Assembly: GCA_040219575.1 (NCBI GenBank) | Contig: JAVJSD010000018.1 | Span: 1 to 7,452, forward strand | Direction: 5' to 3' | Source: JAVJSD01 sp040219575 | Lineage (GTDB): Bacteria; Planctomycetota; Planctomycetia; Pirellulales; Pirellulaceae | DNA length: 7,452 nt | Position numbers and translations under genes: made by a program | The notes under the pieces: generated by a model | The model's input: only the letters and a program-made list of their open reading frames with translations | Told to the model about the DNA's origin: nothing | Database searches by the model: none | Part shown: in pieces, positions 1-6,668 of the stretch | Layout of the letters: each line of letters starts with the position of its first letter | Numbering within the stretch: the first letter of the stretch is position 1

Positions 1-954
1 GCCATCATCGGCGTGCTGGCCGCCATGCTGCTGCCGGCGGTGCAGGCGGCCCGCGAAGCGGCCAACCGCAGCGCCTGCAAGAACAATCTGAAGCAACTGG
101 CGTTGGGCGTGCAGAACCACCACGACCAGCGCGGCGACAACATGCCCTTGGCCCTGTTCAGCCAAGGCATGTCGTGGGCGGCGCTGATCAGCCCCTACAT
201 GGAGCAGCAGAACCTGTTCCGCAACCTGGTGTTCGATCAACCCTACACCAACACGGGCAACACCGAGGACATCGACGACGCCAACTCCGCCTTCCCCTTC
301 CTGTACTGCCCGTCGATGCGGAAGGCCCCCCAATACACGATGGATCCCAACGCCAGCATCAACCTGCTGGCGGGCGACTACGCCGTGCCCAGCTATGGCG
401 TCAACACCGTCACCGACCCCACCCAGACCGGCACCTGGGGCCAGGCGAACTCGCTCAGCAGCCAACTCGGCCCGTTCCTCACCGTCTGGCAGACGCAGCC
501 GCTGAACAGCACCGGCGGCGTGATCGGCAACGACGCGGCCCGCATGTACCGTTCCAAGACGACGTTCTCCAGCTGGGTCGACGGCACCAGCAACCAGGCG
601 GTGTTCGGCGAGAAGTCGCTGCACCCGCAGTACCTCAATCTGCCGGGTTCGTACGGCGACTTCACGATCTACGCCTGGATTGAAATGGACCAGAACTGCT
701 CGGGCGCCACGCGTAATGGTTACGAGGCGCCGGCTCGCACCGCCTACGACACCCGCACGCCGACCGGCGGCAGCCTCGCGGCTGGCACGCACGACTCGTG
801 GCACCTGTTCGGCAGCTGGCACCCCGGCGTCGTGCAGTTCGCCTTCGGCGACGGCCGCGTCGACGCCTTCAACTCGTACTGCGGTTCGGGCATCATCCAG
901 AACATCAGCCGCCGCGCTGATGGCAACCGGATCAACTTGACCGGTAGCGGCTGA
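1..954 (+). CDS. DUF1559 domain protein (type II secretion pseudopilin-like), 5' partial
   Basis: The reading frame is open from the first base and ends at TGA 952-954, giving 317 visible residues. The first visible residues (AIIGVLAAMLLPAVQAAREA, then NNLKQLALG) are the end of the N-terminal prepilin-type hydrophobic helix and the start of the DUF1559 domain. In this family a short prepilin leader with a GFTLVE-like cleavage site precedes this point, so only roughly 20-30 residues should be missing. A GTG at 13 is not the real start, because the helix motif continues upstream of it. Near the C-terminus a histidine at visible residue 274 is followed nine residues later by Asp-Gly (HPGVVQFAFGDG), the H-X9-DG motif of planctomycete DUF1559 proteins. 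The family is massively expanded in Planctomycetota and is thought to be exported or membrane-anchored; its function is unknown. A strong terminator follows 30 bases downstream, so the gene ends its transcription unit. Confidence 0.95.
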   Translation, partial: AIIGVLAAMLLPAVQAAREAANRSACKNNLKQLALGVQNHHDQRGDNMPLALFSQGMSWAALISPYMEQQNLFRNLVFDQPYTNTGNTEDIDDANSAFPFLYCPSMRKAPQYTMDPNASINLLAGDYAVPSYGVNTVTDPTQTGTWGQANSLSSQLGPFLTVWQTQPLNSTGGVIGNDAARMYRSKTTFSSWVDGTSNQAVFGEKSLHPQYLNLPGSYGDFTIYAWIEMDQNCSGATRNGYEAPARTAYDTRTPTGGSLAAGTHDSWHLFGSWHPGVVQFAFGDGRVDAFNSYCGSGIIQNISRRADGNRINLTGSG

Positions 955-984
955 TCACCAGTCTGCTTGATTTAGACAAACGGC

Positions 985-1019
985 AGGCAGCCTCGTCACC
1001 CGGCGAGGCTGCCTTTTTT
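985..1019 (+). terminator. Rho-independent terminator of the DUF1559 gene
   Basis: A perfect 10-bp GC-rich stem pairs GGCAGCCTCG (986-995) with CGAGGCTGCC (1004-1013) around an 8-nt loop. It is followed directly by six T residues (1014-1019). An extra A985-T1014 pair can extend the stem. It lies 30 nt after the DUF1559 stop codon on the same strand. Confidence 0.93.
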
Positions 1020-1061
1020 CTTGCCTACCGCTCTTCCGTCCAGGCATCGTCTGGGGACTTC

Positions 1062-1085
1062 GTAGCGGAAGTCGTGAGACTTCCG
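1062..1085 (+). repeat. Palindromic intergenic repeat, copy 1 (GNRA-type loop)
   Basis: GTAG is followed by an 8-bp perfect stem, CGGAAGTC (1066-1073) with GACTTCCG (1078-1085), closed by the tetraloop GTGA. A second copy lies at 2301-2324 in the same orientation, and the oxidoreductase gene sits between them. The copies differ at one stem pair, which changes on both sides (G-C here, A-T in copy 2), so pairing is kept. As RNA the loop GUGA fits the stable GNRA tetraloop class. It is probably a REP-like intergenic element; its role is unknown. Confidence 0.75.
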
Positions 1086-1207
1086 ACGGCATTGGACGAG
1101 AGGAAATCTCACGGGTTCCGCTGCATGTCGATTCTCCACGTCGGCGTTTGCAGACAAAGTCGCGTGGCAGGGCGCGGGCCGTCACCACGCCGGAGATGGT
1201 TCTCGGC

Positions 1208-1213
1208 TACAAT
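1208..1213 (+). promoter_or_regulatory. Possible -10 element for the oxidoreductase gene
   Basis: TACAAT matches the sigma70 -10 consensus at five of six positions and lies 49 nt upstream of the ATG at 1263. No good -35 hexamer is found at 16-18 nt spacing, so support is weak. The hexamer lies in the loop of a small inverted repeat, CTCGG (1202-1206) with CCGAG (1214-1218). Confidence 0.3.
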
Positions 1214-1262
1214 CCGAGGGTGATCGCACGAATCGTCCTCTGAACGAGCGTCCGCCGTCGTC

Positions 1263-2264
1263 ATGAGCCGCTTGCCGAGTATTCGTTGGGGAATTTTGGG
1301 AACCGCCCGCATCGCCAGCCGCGTGGTGGGACCGGCGATTCGCGCGGCGGAGGGGTCGCAGTTGGCGGCGATCGCGAGTCGGTCGCCGGAGCGGGCCGAG
1401 GCGTGGGCCGGGGAGCACGGCGCCGAGCGAAGTTACGTTGGCTACGAGGCGCTGCTCGACGACCCGGCGATCGACGCTGTCTACATCCCCCTGCCCCCGT
1501 CGCTGCACGCCGAGTGGACGATTCGCGCCGCCGAGCGCGGCAAGCACGTACTCTGCGAGAAGCCGCTCGCCCCCTCGCTCGCCGAGGCCGAGCAGATGAC
1601 GGCCGCCTGCCGCCGGCACGGCGTGCAATTCATGGACGGCCAGCACTGGCTGCATCATCCCCGCACCACGGACATGCGGGCTCGCATCCTGGGCGGCGAA
1701 TTGGGAGTGGTCCGCCGCGTGACCAGCGCCTTCGCCTGGAACTGGGACGAACTCGTGCTGGACGATCTGCGGATGCAACGGGCCCTGGGAGGCGGCAGCC
1801 TGCTCGATTTGGGTTGGTACTGCGTGACCGCCGCCCTGTGGGCCTTCGACGCCATGCCCGAGCGGGTGTGGGCGACCGGGCGATACGTGAACGACGTCGA
1901 TGTGAGTCTGTCCGCCGTCCTGTGGTTTCCAGGCGATCGGGTCGCGTCGTTCGACTGCGCGTTCGACCTGATGCTGCGCAAGTGGTTCGAGATCGCCGGC
2001 AATCGGGGTTCGCTGGTGTGCGACGACTTTCCCCGTGCCTGGAACATCGACAAGCCGCGGTTCTGGATTCACGGCGGCGAGGGCAAGGCGTCGGAGCACG
2101 TCGCCGCGCCGCTGGTGCAGGAGGTCTGCATGATCGAAGCCTTCACCCGCGGCATTCGCTCCGGCACGCTGAATGAAGACTGGCCGCGCCAAGCCGTTGA
2201 TGTGCAACGCGTCTGCGACGCCCTCGACCGCGCCGCTCGCTCCGGGTCGGTCGTCAATTTGTAG
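1263..2264 (+). CDS. Gfo/Idh/MocA-family NAD(P)-dependent oxidoreductase
   Basis: This 333-aa protein has the usual length for the family. Residues about 7-125 form a Rossmann fold with the dinucleotide-binding stretch WGILGTARIA (9-18), the segment YIPLPPSLH (74-82) and the hallmark CEKPLA (98-103), whose Lys100 is the conserved EKP lysine. The C-terminal alpha/beta domain contains GGGSLLDLGWYCV (176-188). There the catalytic-type pattern is Asp182-x3-Tyr186, as in the glucose-fructose oxidoreductase and dihydrodiol dehydrogenase branch, rather than the Asp-x3-His of inositol dehydrogenases. The protein probably oxidises or reduces a sugar or a cyclic diol in the cytoplasm; the substrate cannot be read from sequence. 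No signal peptide is visible. The ATG at 1263 has no clear Shine-Dalgarno sequence, and the Rossmann strand begins six residues later, so the start is reasonable. The gene stands alone, with copies of the palindromic repeat on both sides. Confidence 0.93.
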   Translation: MSRLPSIRWGILGTARIASRVVGPAIRAAEGSQLAAIASRSPERAEAWAGEHGAERSYVGYEALLDDPAIDAVYIPLPPSLHAEWTIRAAERGKHVLCEKPLAPSLAEAEQMTAACRRHGVQFMDGQHWLHHPRTTDMRARILGGELGVVRRVTSAFAWNWDELVLDDLRMQRALGGGSLLDLGWYCVTAALWAFDAMPERVWATGRYVNDVDVSLSAVLWFPGDRVASFDCAFDLMLRKWFEIAGNRGSLVCDDFPRAWNIDKPRFWIHGGEGKASEHVAAPLVQEVCMIEAFTRGIRSGTLNEDWPRQAVDVQRVCDALDRAARSGSVVNL

Positions 2265-2300
2265 CAGCTACGTCGACGGCGAACCTCACGGCGGATTCGA

Positions 2301-2324
2301 GTAGCAGAAGTCGTGAGACTTCTG
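2301..2324 (+). repeat. Palindromic intergenic repeat, copy 2 (GNRA-type loop)
   Basis: GTAG is followed by the stem CAGAAGTC (2305-2312) with GACTTCTG (2317-2324) and the loop GTGA. It matches copy 1 at 1062-1085 except for one compensated base pair. It lies in the 131-base gap between two convergent genes, 37 nt after the oxidoreductase stop codon, so it could act as a transcript-end hairpin. No T-tract follows on the plus strand. Confidence 0.75.
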
Positions 2325-2395
2325 GAAGCTCAATCGTTGCAGCGAACCGCCGAACGCTCACCAACTCGGCCCGAAGATCGAGTCGCAACAAAGCG

Positions 2396-3712
2396 CTACA
2401 TCCATTCCGCAATCGGCTTGCCGTCGCAGAGCCGCATCGGACGGCCGTCGGTCGAATGGTGGATCGTGTCCAACGGAATGCCGAGCTTCGTGTAGATCGT
2501 GGCGGCGATGTCCTGCGGATAGTACTCGCTGGCGGTCGGCCTGCCGCCCTCGTCGTCGGTCGCGCCGATCACCGCCCCGGTGGGAACGCCGGCGCCGGCG
2601 GCGATGGCGAAGGCCGCGGACGACCAGTGATCGCGGCCCGCCGCCGAGTTGATCTTCGGCGTGCGGCCGAAGTCGGTCAACCAGACGACCAGCGTGTTGT
2701 CGAGCATGCCCCGGTCTTCCAGGTCCTTGACCAACGCGGGCAGGCCTTGATCGACCGGCGGCAACAATTTCTTCAGCCCATTGAAGTTGTCGCGGTGCGT
2801 GTCCCAACCGCCGCTGCTGACGGTCACGAACCGCACGCCCGCCTCGATCATCCGCCGGGCCAACAGGCAGCTCTGGCCGAAGTTGTTGCGGCCGTATGCG
2901 TCGCGCAGCTTGTCGTCTTCCTGGCCCAGATCGAAGGCCCGTTGGGTCTCGGGCGAGGTGATCATGCTGAAGGCGTTCGCGTAGTAGTCGTCGATGGCTT
3001 GCAGCGCGTCGGCCTTGCGCTCGACGTCCTGTTGCAGGCGGTTGATTCTGGCCAGCGCCGTCTTGCGTCGATCGAGCCGCTCCATGCTCACGCCGCCCGG
3101 GGGCGTGACGTCGCGGACCGTGAAGCTGTCGCTGCTGGGATCGCCGGGCAGCACGAAAGGATTGTTCGCCAGGCCGAGGTAGCCGGCGATGCCGCCGCCG
3201 AAGCGGCCGTCGACCTGCGTGCCGACTTGAATGAACGGCGGCAGGTTGTTGCGGTAACCCTTCTCCTTCGCCACGACCGAGCCGTAGCAGGGGTAGGTGA
3301 TGGCGGGATTGAACTTGTGGCCCGACATCATGATGGCGTCGGCGGTGCCGTGGCTGCCATTGCGCGGGTTGAGGCTCCGCAGCACGCTGAACCGTTTGAG
3401 TTCCTTGGCGAAGGTGGGGACGTGCTCGGTGAACTTGACGCCCGGCAGGGCGGTGTCGATGACGCCGAACTCGCCGCGAATCTCGGCCGCCGCCTCGGGC
3501 TTGGGATCGAAGGTGTCGTGGTGGCTAGTTCCGCCGCGGGTCCAGACCAGGATGCAGTTCACGTCGCTCGTCGAACCGGCCGCCTGGGCTTGTCGCGACA
3601 GCAGCATCGGCAGACTGAGACCGAGCGGCGCCAGCGAACCAACCTCCAACAGAAAACGACGCCGGGTGCGTTGCTCGCAATCGGCACTCTTGGTCGGGAA
3701 GAGCTTCAGCAT
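2396..3712 (-). CDS. DUF1501 family protein, Tat-exported, alkaline-phosphatase-like fold
   Basis: The protein has 438 aa, within the usual range of the family. Residues 16-22 (TRRRFLL) form a twin-arginine motif, followed by a hydrophobic stretch (24-38) and a likely cleavage site after AQA (42-44), which implies Tat export in folded form. The mature part carries the DUF1501 hallmarks: GGTSHHDTFDP (60-70), a SLNPRNGSHG region (113-122), GGWDTH (301-306), DFGRTPK (347-353) and GRDHW (359-363). The Asp and His residues of these motifs correspond to expected metal ligands of the sulfatase/alkaline phosphatase superfamily. The natural substrate of DUF1501 proteins is not known. ATG at 3712 is supported by the Tat signal beginning shortly after it and by a weak GGAG nine bases upstream. 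The gene is divergent from the DUF1549/DUF1553 gene, its usual partner in planctomycetes. Confidence 0.95.
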   Translation of the reverse strand: MLKLFPTKSADCEQRTRRRFLLEVGSLAPLGLSLPMLLSRQAQAAGSTSDVNCILVWTRGGTSHHDTFDPKPEAAAEIRGEFGVIDTALPGVKFTEHVPTFAKELKRFSVLRSLNPRNGSHGTADAIMMSGHKFNPAITYPCYGSVVAKEKGYRNNLPPFIQVGTQVDGRFGGGIAGYLGLANNPFVLPGDPSSDSFTVRDVTPPGGVSMERLDRRKTALARINRLQQDVERKADALQAIDDYYANAFSMITSPETQRAFDLGQEDDKLRDAYGRNNFGQSCLLARRMIEAGVRFVTVSSGGWDTHRDNFNGLKKLLPPVDQGLPALVKDLEDRGMLDNTLVVWLTDFGRTPKINSAAGRDHWSSAAFAIAAGAGVPTGAVIGATDDEGGRPTASEYYPQDIAATIYTKLGIPLDTIHHSTDGRPMRLCDGKPIAEWM

Positions 3713-3874
3713 CGGGGGAAACTCCGAAGGTTGGCGTGGCGGCGCGTGGGAACGCTGTGTGCGGGAAGGGGGCGTGTGGCAAGCCTGGCGGGAGGCCGAC
3801 CACCGGGGATTCGGCCGCCACCCAGTTTACCGATCGGCCGCCTGCCCGCCAACACATCAATACATATAAATCGG

Positions 3875-3903
3875 TTGAACTTTCTCCCTCATCCGCAGAT
3901 AAT
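3875..3903 (+). promoter_or_regulatory. Sigma70-type promoter for the DUF1549/DUF1553 gene
   Basis: A -35 box TTGAAC (3875-3880) is separated by exactly 17 nt from a -10 box GATAAT (3898-3903). They match the consensus at four and five of six positions. Transcription would start near 3910, giving a leader of about 80 nt before the ATG at 3991. The boxes lie just after a local AT-rich patch (about 3855-3872) in otherwise GC-rich DNA. Confidence 0.6.
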
Positions 3904-3978
3904 GGCCGAGAGCCCACCTTGAACCACCCACCGCTGCGTCGGTCAGGTCGAAGCGATTTCTCGCTTCTCTCGATCACC

Positions 3979-3984
3979 GAAGGA
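3979..3984 (+). promoter_or_regulatory. Ribosome binding site that fixes the start at 3991
   Basis: GAAGGA lies six bases upstream of ATG 3991. This favours that start over an in-frame ATG at 3736, which would place an implausible 85-residue low-complexity extension ahead of the signal peptide and run across the promoter. Confidence 0.75.
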
Positions 3985-3990
3985 TTTACG

Positions 3991-6459
3991 ATGTGCGAAT
4001 CCCGTTACGCCCTGCCTCTGTTCGTTGCTTTGCTGGCGGCTTTCGCCATCGTACGAACCAGTGATGCCGCGGAGGCGTCTGTCCCCCTTCGCGTCACTCC
4101 GCCGAAGGCCACCTTGGTCGGTCCCCTGGCCCGGGTGCAGCTCGTCTGCGCGACCGACGAGCGGGCCGATGTCACGCGCGAGGCGACCTACGAGAGCCTG
4201 ACGCCGCAGGTGGCGTCGGTCGACGCCACGGGCCTCGTCGCTCCGCTGGCCGATGGCGACGCCAAGATTCGCGTTTCGCTCAACGGCTTGGCGGTGGAAG
4301 TCTCGCTGCAGGTCGTCGAGATGGATGCCTACACGGCCAGCTTCCGGCACGACGTGATGCCGATTCTCAGCCGCGGCGGCTGCGCCGGCGGTTCGTGCCA
4401 CGCCGCCCAATACGGTCAGGCGGGCTTCAAGCTGTCGCTGTTGGGCTATGCTCCCGAGCAGGACTACACACCCATCGTCCGCGACGAGATCGGACGCAGA
4501 ATCTCGCTCGTGAAGCCCGAGGACAGCCTGATCCTGCTCAAGGCCACGCAACAGACGCCGCACGGCGGTGGTCGGCGATTCGATATCGGCGACTACGACT
4601 ACGACGTGCTGATGCAGTGGCTCACCGATGAAACGCCCGGCCCGGCGAAGGACGAGGCGGAGATCGTCGATCTGACGGTGACGCCCGGGGAGCGCGTGTA
4701 CCGCCCGGGCGAGTCGCAGCAGTTGCGCGTGGTGGCGCACTATTCCGACGGCGGCGAGCGCGACGTGACGCAGGCCGTGATGTACGACACGCTCAACGAC
4801 GCGGTGGCGACGGTCGGACCGCGCGGCTACCTCACCGCCCAAGGAAGCGGCCAGGCGGCCGTAATGATCCGCTACATGGGGCAGGCAAAGATCTCGATGG
4901 TGATCGTCCCCTTCGCCGAGAAGACCGACCTGTCGGATTTCAAACCGGCCAACTTCATCGACGAGTTGGTGATGCAGCGGTGGAAGCTGCTGGGACTGGA
5001 GCCCTCGGGCGGCTGTAGCGACCAGGAGTTCTTGCGGCGCGTGTTCCTCGACGCCATCGGCACGCTTCCTTCTCCAGAGAAGGTCGAAGCCTTCCTGGCC
5101 GACGACGATCCGCACAAGCGCGAGGCGCTGGTCGACGAACTGCTGGGGCTGACCGGCGATCCCGCGCGCGACATCTACGTGAACGAGTGGAGCGCGTACT
5201 GGGCGCTCAAGTGGGGCGACTTGCTCAGGAACAACCGCAACAAACTCGGCGACGGCGGCATGTGGGCCATGTACAACTGGACCCGCGCGTCGCTCCGCGA
5301 GAACAAGCCGGTCGATCGGTTCGTGCGCGAGTTGATCACCGCCGAGGGGAGCGTCTTCTCCAGCGGACCGGCCAACTACTACAAGGTGACCAACAAACCG
5401 GACGAACTGGCCGAGACGACGGCTCAGAACTTCCTCGGCGTACGGCTGCAATGCGCCAAGTGCCACCATCATCCGTTCGAGGTTTACAGCCAGGCCGACT
5501 ACTACTCGTTGGCCGCCTTCTTCACCCGCGTGGGCACGAAGAACTCCAGCGATTTCGGCGCCCTGGGCCGCGACACCGTGGTGCTGGTCAAGCGCAGCGG
5601 CAGCATTCGCCATCCGCGCACCGGACAGACCATGGAGCCCGCGCCGCTGTTGGGCGAACCGGTCGAGACGCAGCAGCTGCGCGACCTGCGAAGGCCGCTG
5701 GCCCAGTGGCTCACCTCGCCCGAGAACGAATTGTTCGCCCGCAATATCGTCAACCGCTTCTGGGGCTATTACATGGGCACCGGGCTGGTCGAACCGTTGG
5801 ACGACATGCGGGCCACCAATCCGCCGTCAAACCCCGAACTGCTCGACGCGCTGGCCAAGGATTTCGTCGAGGGGGGCTTCGATCTGCGACGGCTGATGCG
5901 CAGCATCATGACGTCGCAGGCGTACCAGCGCAGCAGTCGCCCCACCGACAGCAACGCCGCCGACACGCGGTTCTACACCCATTACAACGTCAAACGCCTG
6001 CCGGCCGAAGTGCTGCTCGACGCGGTCGACGACGCCTGCGGCACGCAGGAAAAGTTCACCGGCATCCCCGCCGGCACACGGGCCATCGAGTTGCCCGATC
6101 CGAATTACGCCTCGTTCTTTCTCGACACGATGGGCCGGCCGCAGCGGGTGATCACCTGTGAGTGCGAACGAGCCACGGAGCCCAACCTGGCGCAAGTGCT
6201 GCACATCGCCAACGGCGACGTGCTGCAGAAGAAGGTGTCGGACAACAGTGGCCGCGTGGCGCGGATGCTCAAGCAGAAGGAACTCGACGACGAAACGGCC
6301 ATCGCGCAGCTCTACCTGCACACGTTCAGCCGCCGCCCGAGCGAGGAGGAACTCGTCGCTTGCCGCGAGATCCTGGCGGCGGCCGAGAACCGCGGCGAAG
6401 GCCTCGAGGACATCCTCTGGGCCCTCTGCAACAGCCGCGAGTTCCTGTTCAACCACTGA
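3991..6459 (+). CDS. Exported Big2/DUF1549/DUF1553 protein with cytochrome c-like motifs
   Basis: The product has 822 aa from ATG 3991. A Sec signal peptide covers about residues 1-27 (hydrophobic LPLFVALLAAFAIV, then SDA/A). A bacterial Ig-like (Big2) domain covers about 31-112. Next is a heme-like segment with Cys131, Cys136 and His137 (GCAGGSCHA, spacing CX4CH) and HGGGRRF at 191-197. A second Big2 domain lies at about 225-308. DUF1549 runs from about 321 (NFIDELVMQRW, FLRRVFLDAIGTLP) to about 525 and includes a canonical CXXCH at 488-492 (CAKCHHHPF). DUF1553 runs from about 567 (RRPLAQWLTSPEN, NIVNRFWGYYMGTGLVEP) to near the C-terminus. This order is common in Planctomycetota, usually beside a DUF1501 gene. 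The protein should act outside the cytoplasm. Covalent heme binding is plausible from the motifs but unproven, and no enzymatic role is established. A 17-nt-spaced promoter and a good ribosome binding site precede it. Confidence 0.95.
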   Translation: MCESRYALPLFVALLAAFAIVRTSDAAEASVPLRVTPPKATLVGPLARVQLVCATDERADVTREATYESLTPQVASVDATGLVAPLADGDAKIRVSLNGLAVEVSLQVVEMDAYTASFRHDVMPILSRGGCAGGSCHAAQYGQAGFKLSLLGYAPEQDYTPIVRDEIGRRISLVKPEDSLILLKATQQTPHGGGRRFDIGDYDYDVLMQWLTDETPGPAKDEAEIVDLTVTPGERVYRPGESQQLRVVAHYSDGGERDVTQAVMYDTLNDAVATVGPRGYLTAQGSGQAAVMIRYMGQAKISMVIVPFAEKTDLSDFKPANFIDELVMQRWKLLGLEPSGGCSDQEFLRRVFLDAIGTLPSPEKVEAFLADDDPHKREALVDELLGLTGDPARDIYVNEWSAYWALKWGDLLRNNRNKLGDGGMWAMYNWTRASLRENKPVDRFVRELITAEGSVFSSGPANYYKVTNKPDELAETTAQNFLGVRLQCAKCHHHPFEVYSQADYYSLAAFFTRVGTKNSSDFGALGRDTVVLVKRSGSIRHPRTGQTMEPAPLLGEPVETQQLRDLRRPLAQWLTSPENELFARNIVNRFWGYYMGTGLVEPLDDMRATNPPSNPELLDALAKDFVEGGFDLRRLMRSIMTSQAYQRSSRPTDSNAADTRFYTHYNVKRLPAEVLLDAVDDACGTQEKFTGIPAGTRAIELPDPNYASFFLDTMGRPQRVITCECERATEPNLAQVLHIANGDVLQKKVSDNSGRVARMLKQKELDDETAIAQLYLHTFSRRPSEEELVACREILAAAENRGEGLEDILWALCNSREFLFNH

Positions 6460-6472
6460 CCGCAAGCTGTAG

Positions 6473-6500
6473 GCCGGAACGAGCCGTGCGCTGTTCCGGC
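6473..6500. repeat. Inverted repeat after the DUF1549/DUF1553 gene
   Basis: GCCGGAAC (6473-6480) pairs perfectly with GTTCCGGC (6493-6500) around a 12-nt interval that can add an AGC/GCT pairing. It starts 13 nt after the stop codon. It may help end transcription, but neither strand has a T-tract after it, so it is not a classical intrinsic terminator. Confidence 0.5.
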
Positions 6501-6573
6501 AATTCTCAACCGCCGCGCGAACGAAAACACGCGATCACGCTTCATTGCCCGGATCAGCGTCACCTGTACGCCC

Positions 6574-6668
6574 CGCCGAACGGCGGCGGTAACCGGGCCG
6601 CCGTCAAAAAGCATTGATTTCAAACCCAGCGTGATCGGCGGCTCCCGTTGACCGCTTGGTTCGTCGGC
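6574..6668 (-). repeat. attC-like hairpin element A (downstream of MshEN-like gene)
   Basis: Read on the minus strand, the element opens with a GACGAAC box (near 6665-6659) two bases after the stop codon at 6671-6673 and closes with GTTCGGC (6581-6575). Between them the arms form a stem: GCGGT, one extra C, then AAC in the 5' arm (6655-6647) against GTT-ACCGC in the 3' arm (6593-6586), followed by a GGG/CCC pairing and an inner GCCGCC/GGCGGC pairing. Three unpaired bases separate box and stem on one side and four on the other. End boxes with AAC/GTT, an unpaired spacer, extrahelical bases and position right after a stop codon are the layout of integron attC sites. Element B (7219-7312) has the same length and layout and shares the 12-mer GATCGGCGGCTC on the plus strand. 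The end boxes only partly match the RYYYAAC/GTTRRRY consensus. Confidence 0.6.

Larger units (their letters stand above)
955..1262. other. Intergenic region between DUF1559 and oxidoreductase genes
   Basis: This 308-base gap holds the terminator at 985-1019, a palindromic repeat at 1062-1085 and a weak promoter candidate near 1208. I see no convincing coding sequence. Short open frames on the minus strand here have no recognisable features and run across the repeat. Confidence 0.6.

Noticed and set aside
1182..2207. Minus-strand open frame (341 codons) opposite the oxidoreductase gene
   Set aside because: It is an antisense shadow with no recognisable motif, while the plus strand has the GxxGxxxA, EKP and GGG-D-G-Y motifs.
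1062..2324. Repeat copies as CRISPR repeats or transposon ends
   Set aside because: There are only two copies more than 1.2 kb apart in direct orientation, each an internal palindrome. There is no spacer array, transposase or target-site duplication.
3853..3890. Minus-strand promoter for the DUF1501 gene in the AT-rich patch
   Set aside because: TATATG-like letters exist on the minus strand, but no -35 hexamer at suitable spacing was found, so I did not annotate it.
2456..3922. Long plus-strand open frame (488 codons) opposite the DUF1501 gene
   Set aside because: It is an antisense shadow. The minus strand carries the Tat signal and all the DUF1501 motifs, and this frame runs into the promoter region.
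3736..3990. N-terminal extension of the DUF1549/DUF1553 protein to an ATG at 3736
   Set aside because: It would bury the signal peptide 85 residues inside, cross the TTGAAC-17-GATAAT promoter, and lacks a ribosome binding site. ATG 3991 has GAAGGA six bases upstream.
3943..5613. Long minus-strand open frame (556 codons) opposite the DUF1549/DUF1553 gene
   Set aside because: It is an antisense shadow of a high-GC gene. The translation is rich in Arg, Ala, Val and His without domain motifs, while the plus strand encodes recognised domains throughout.
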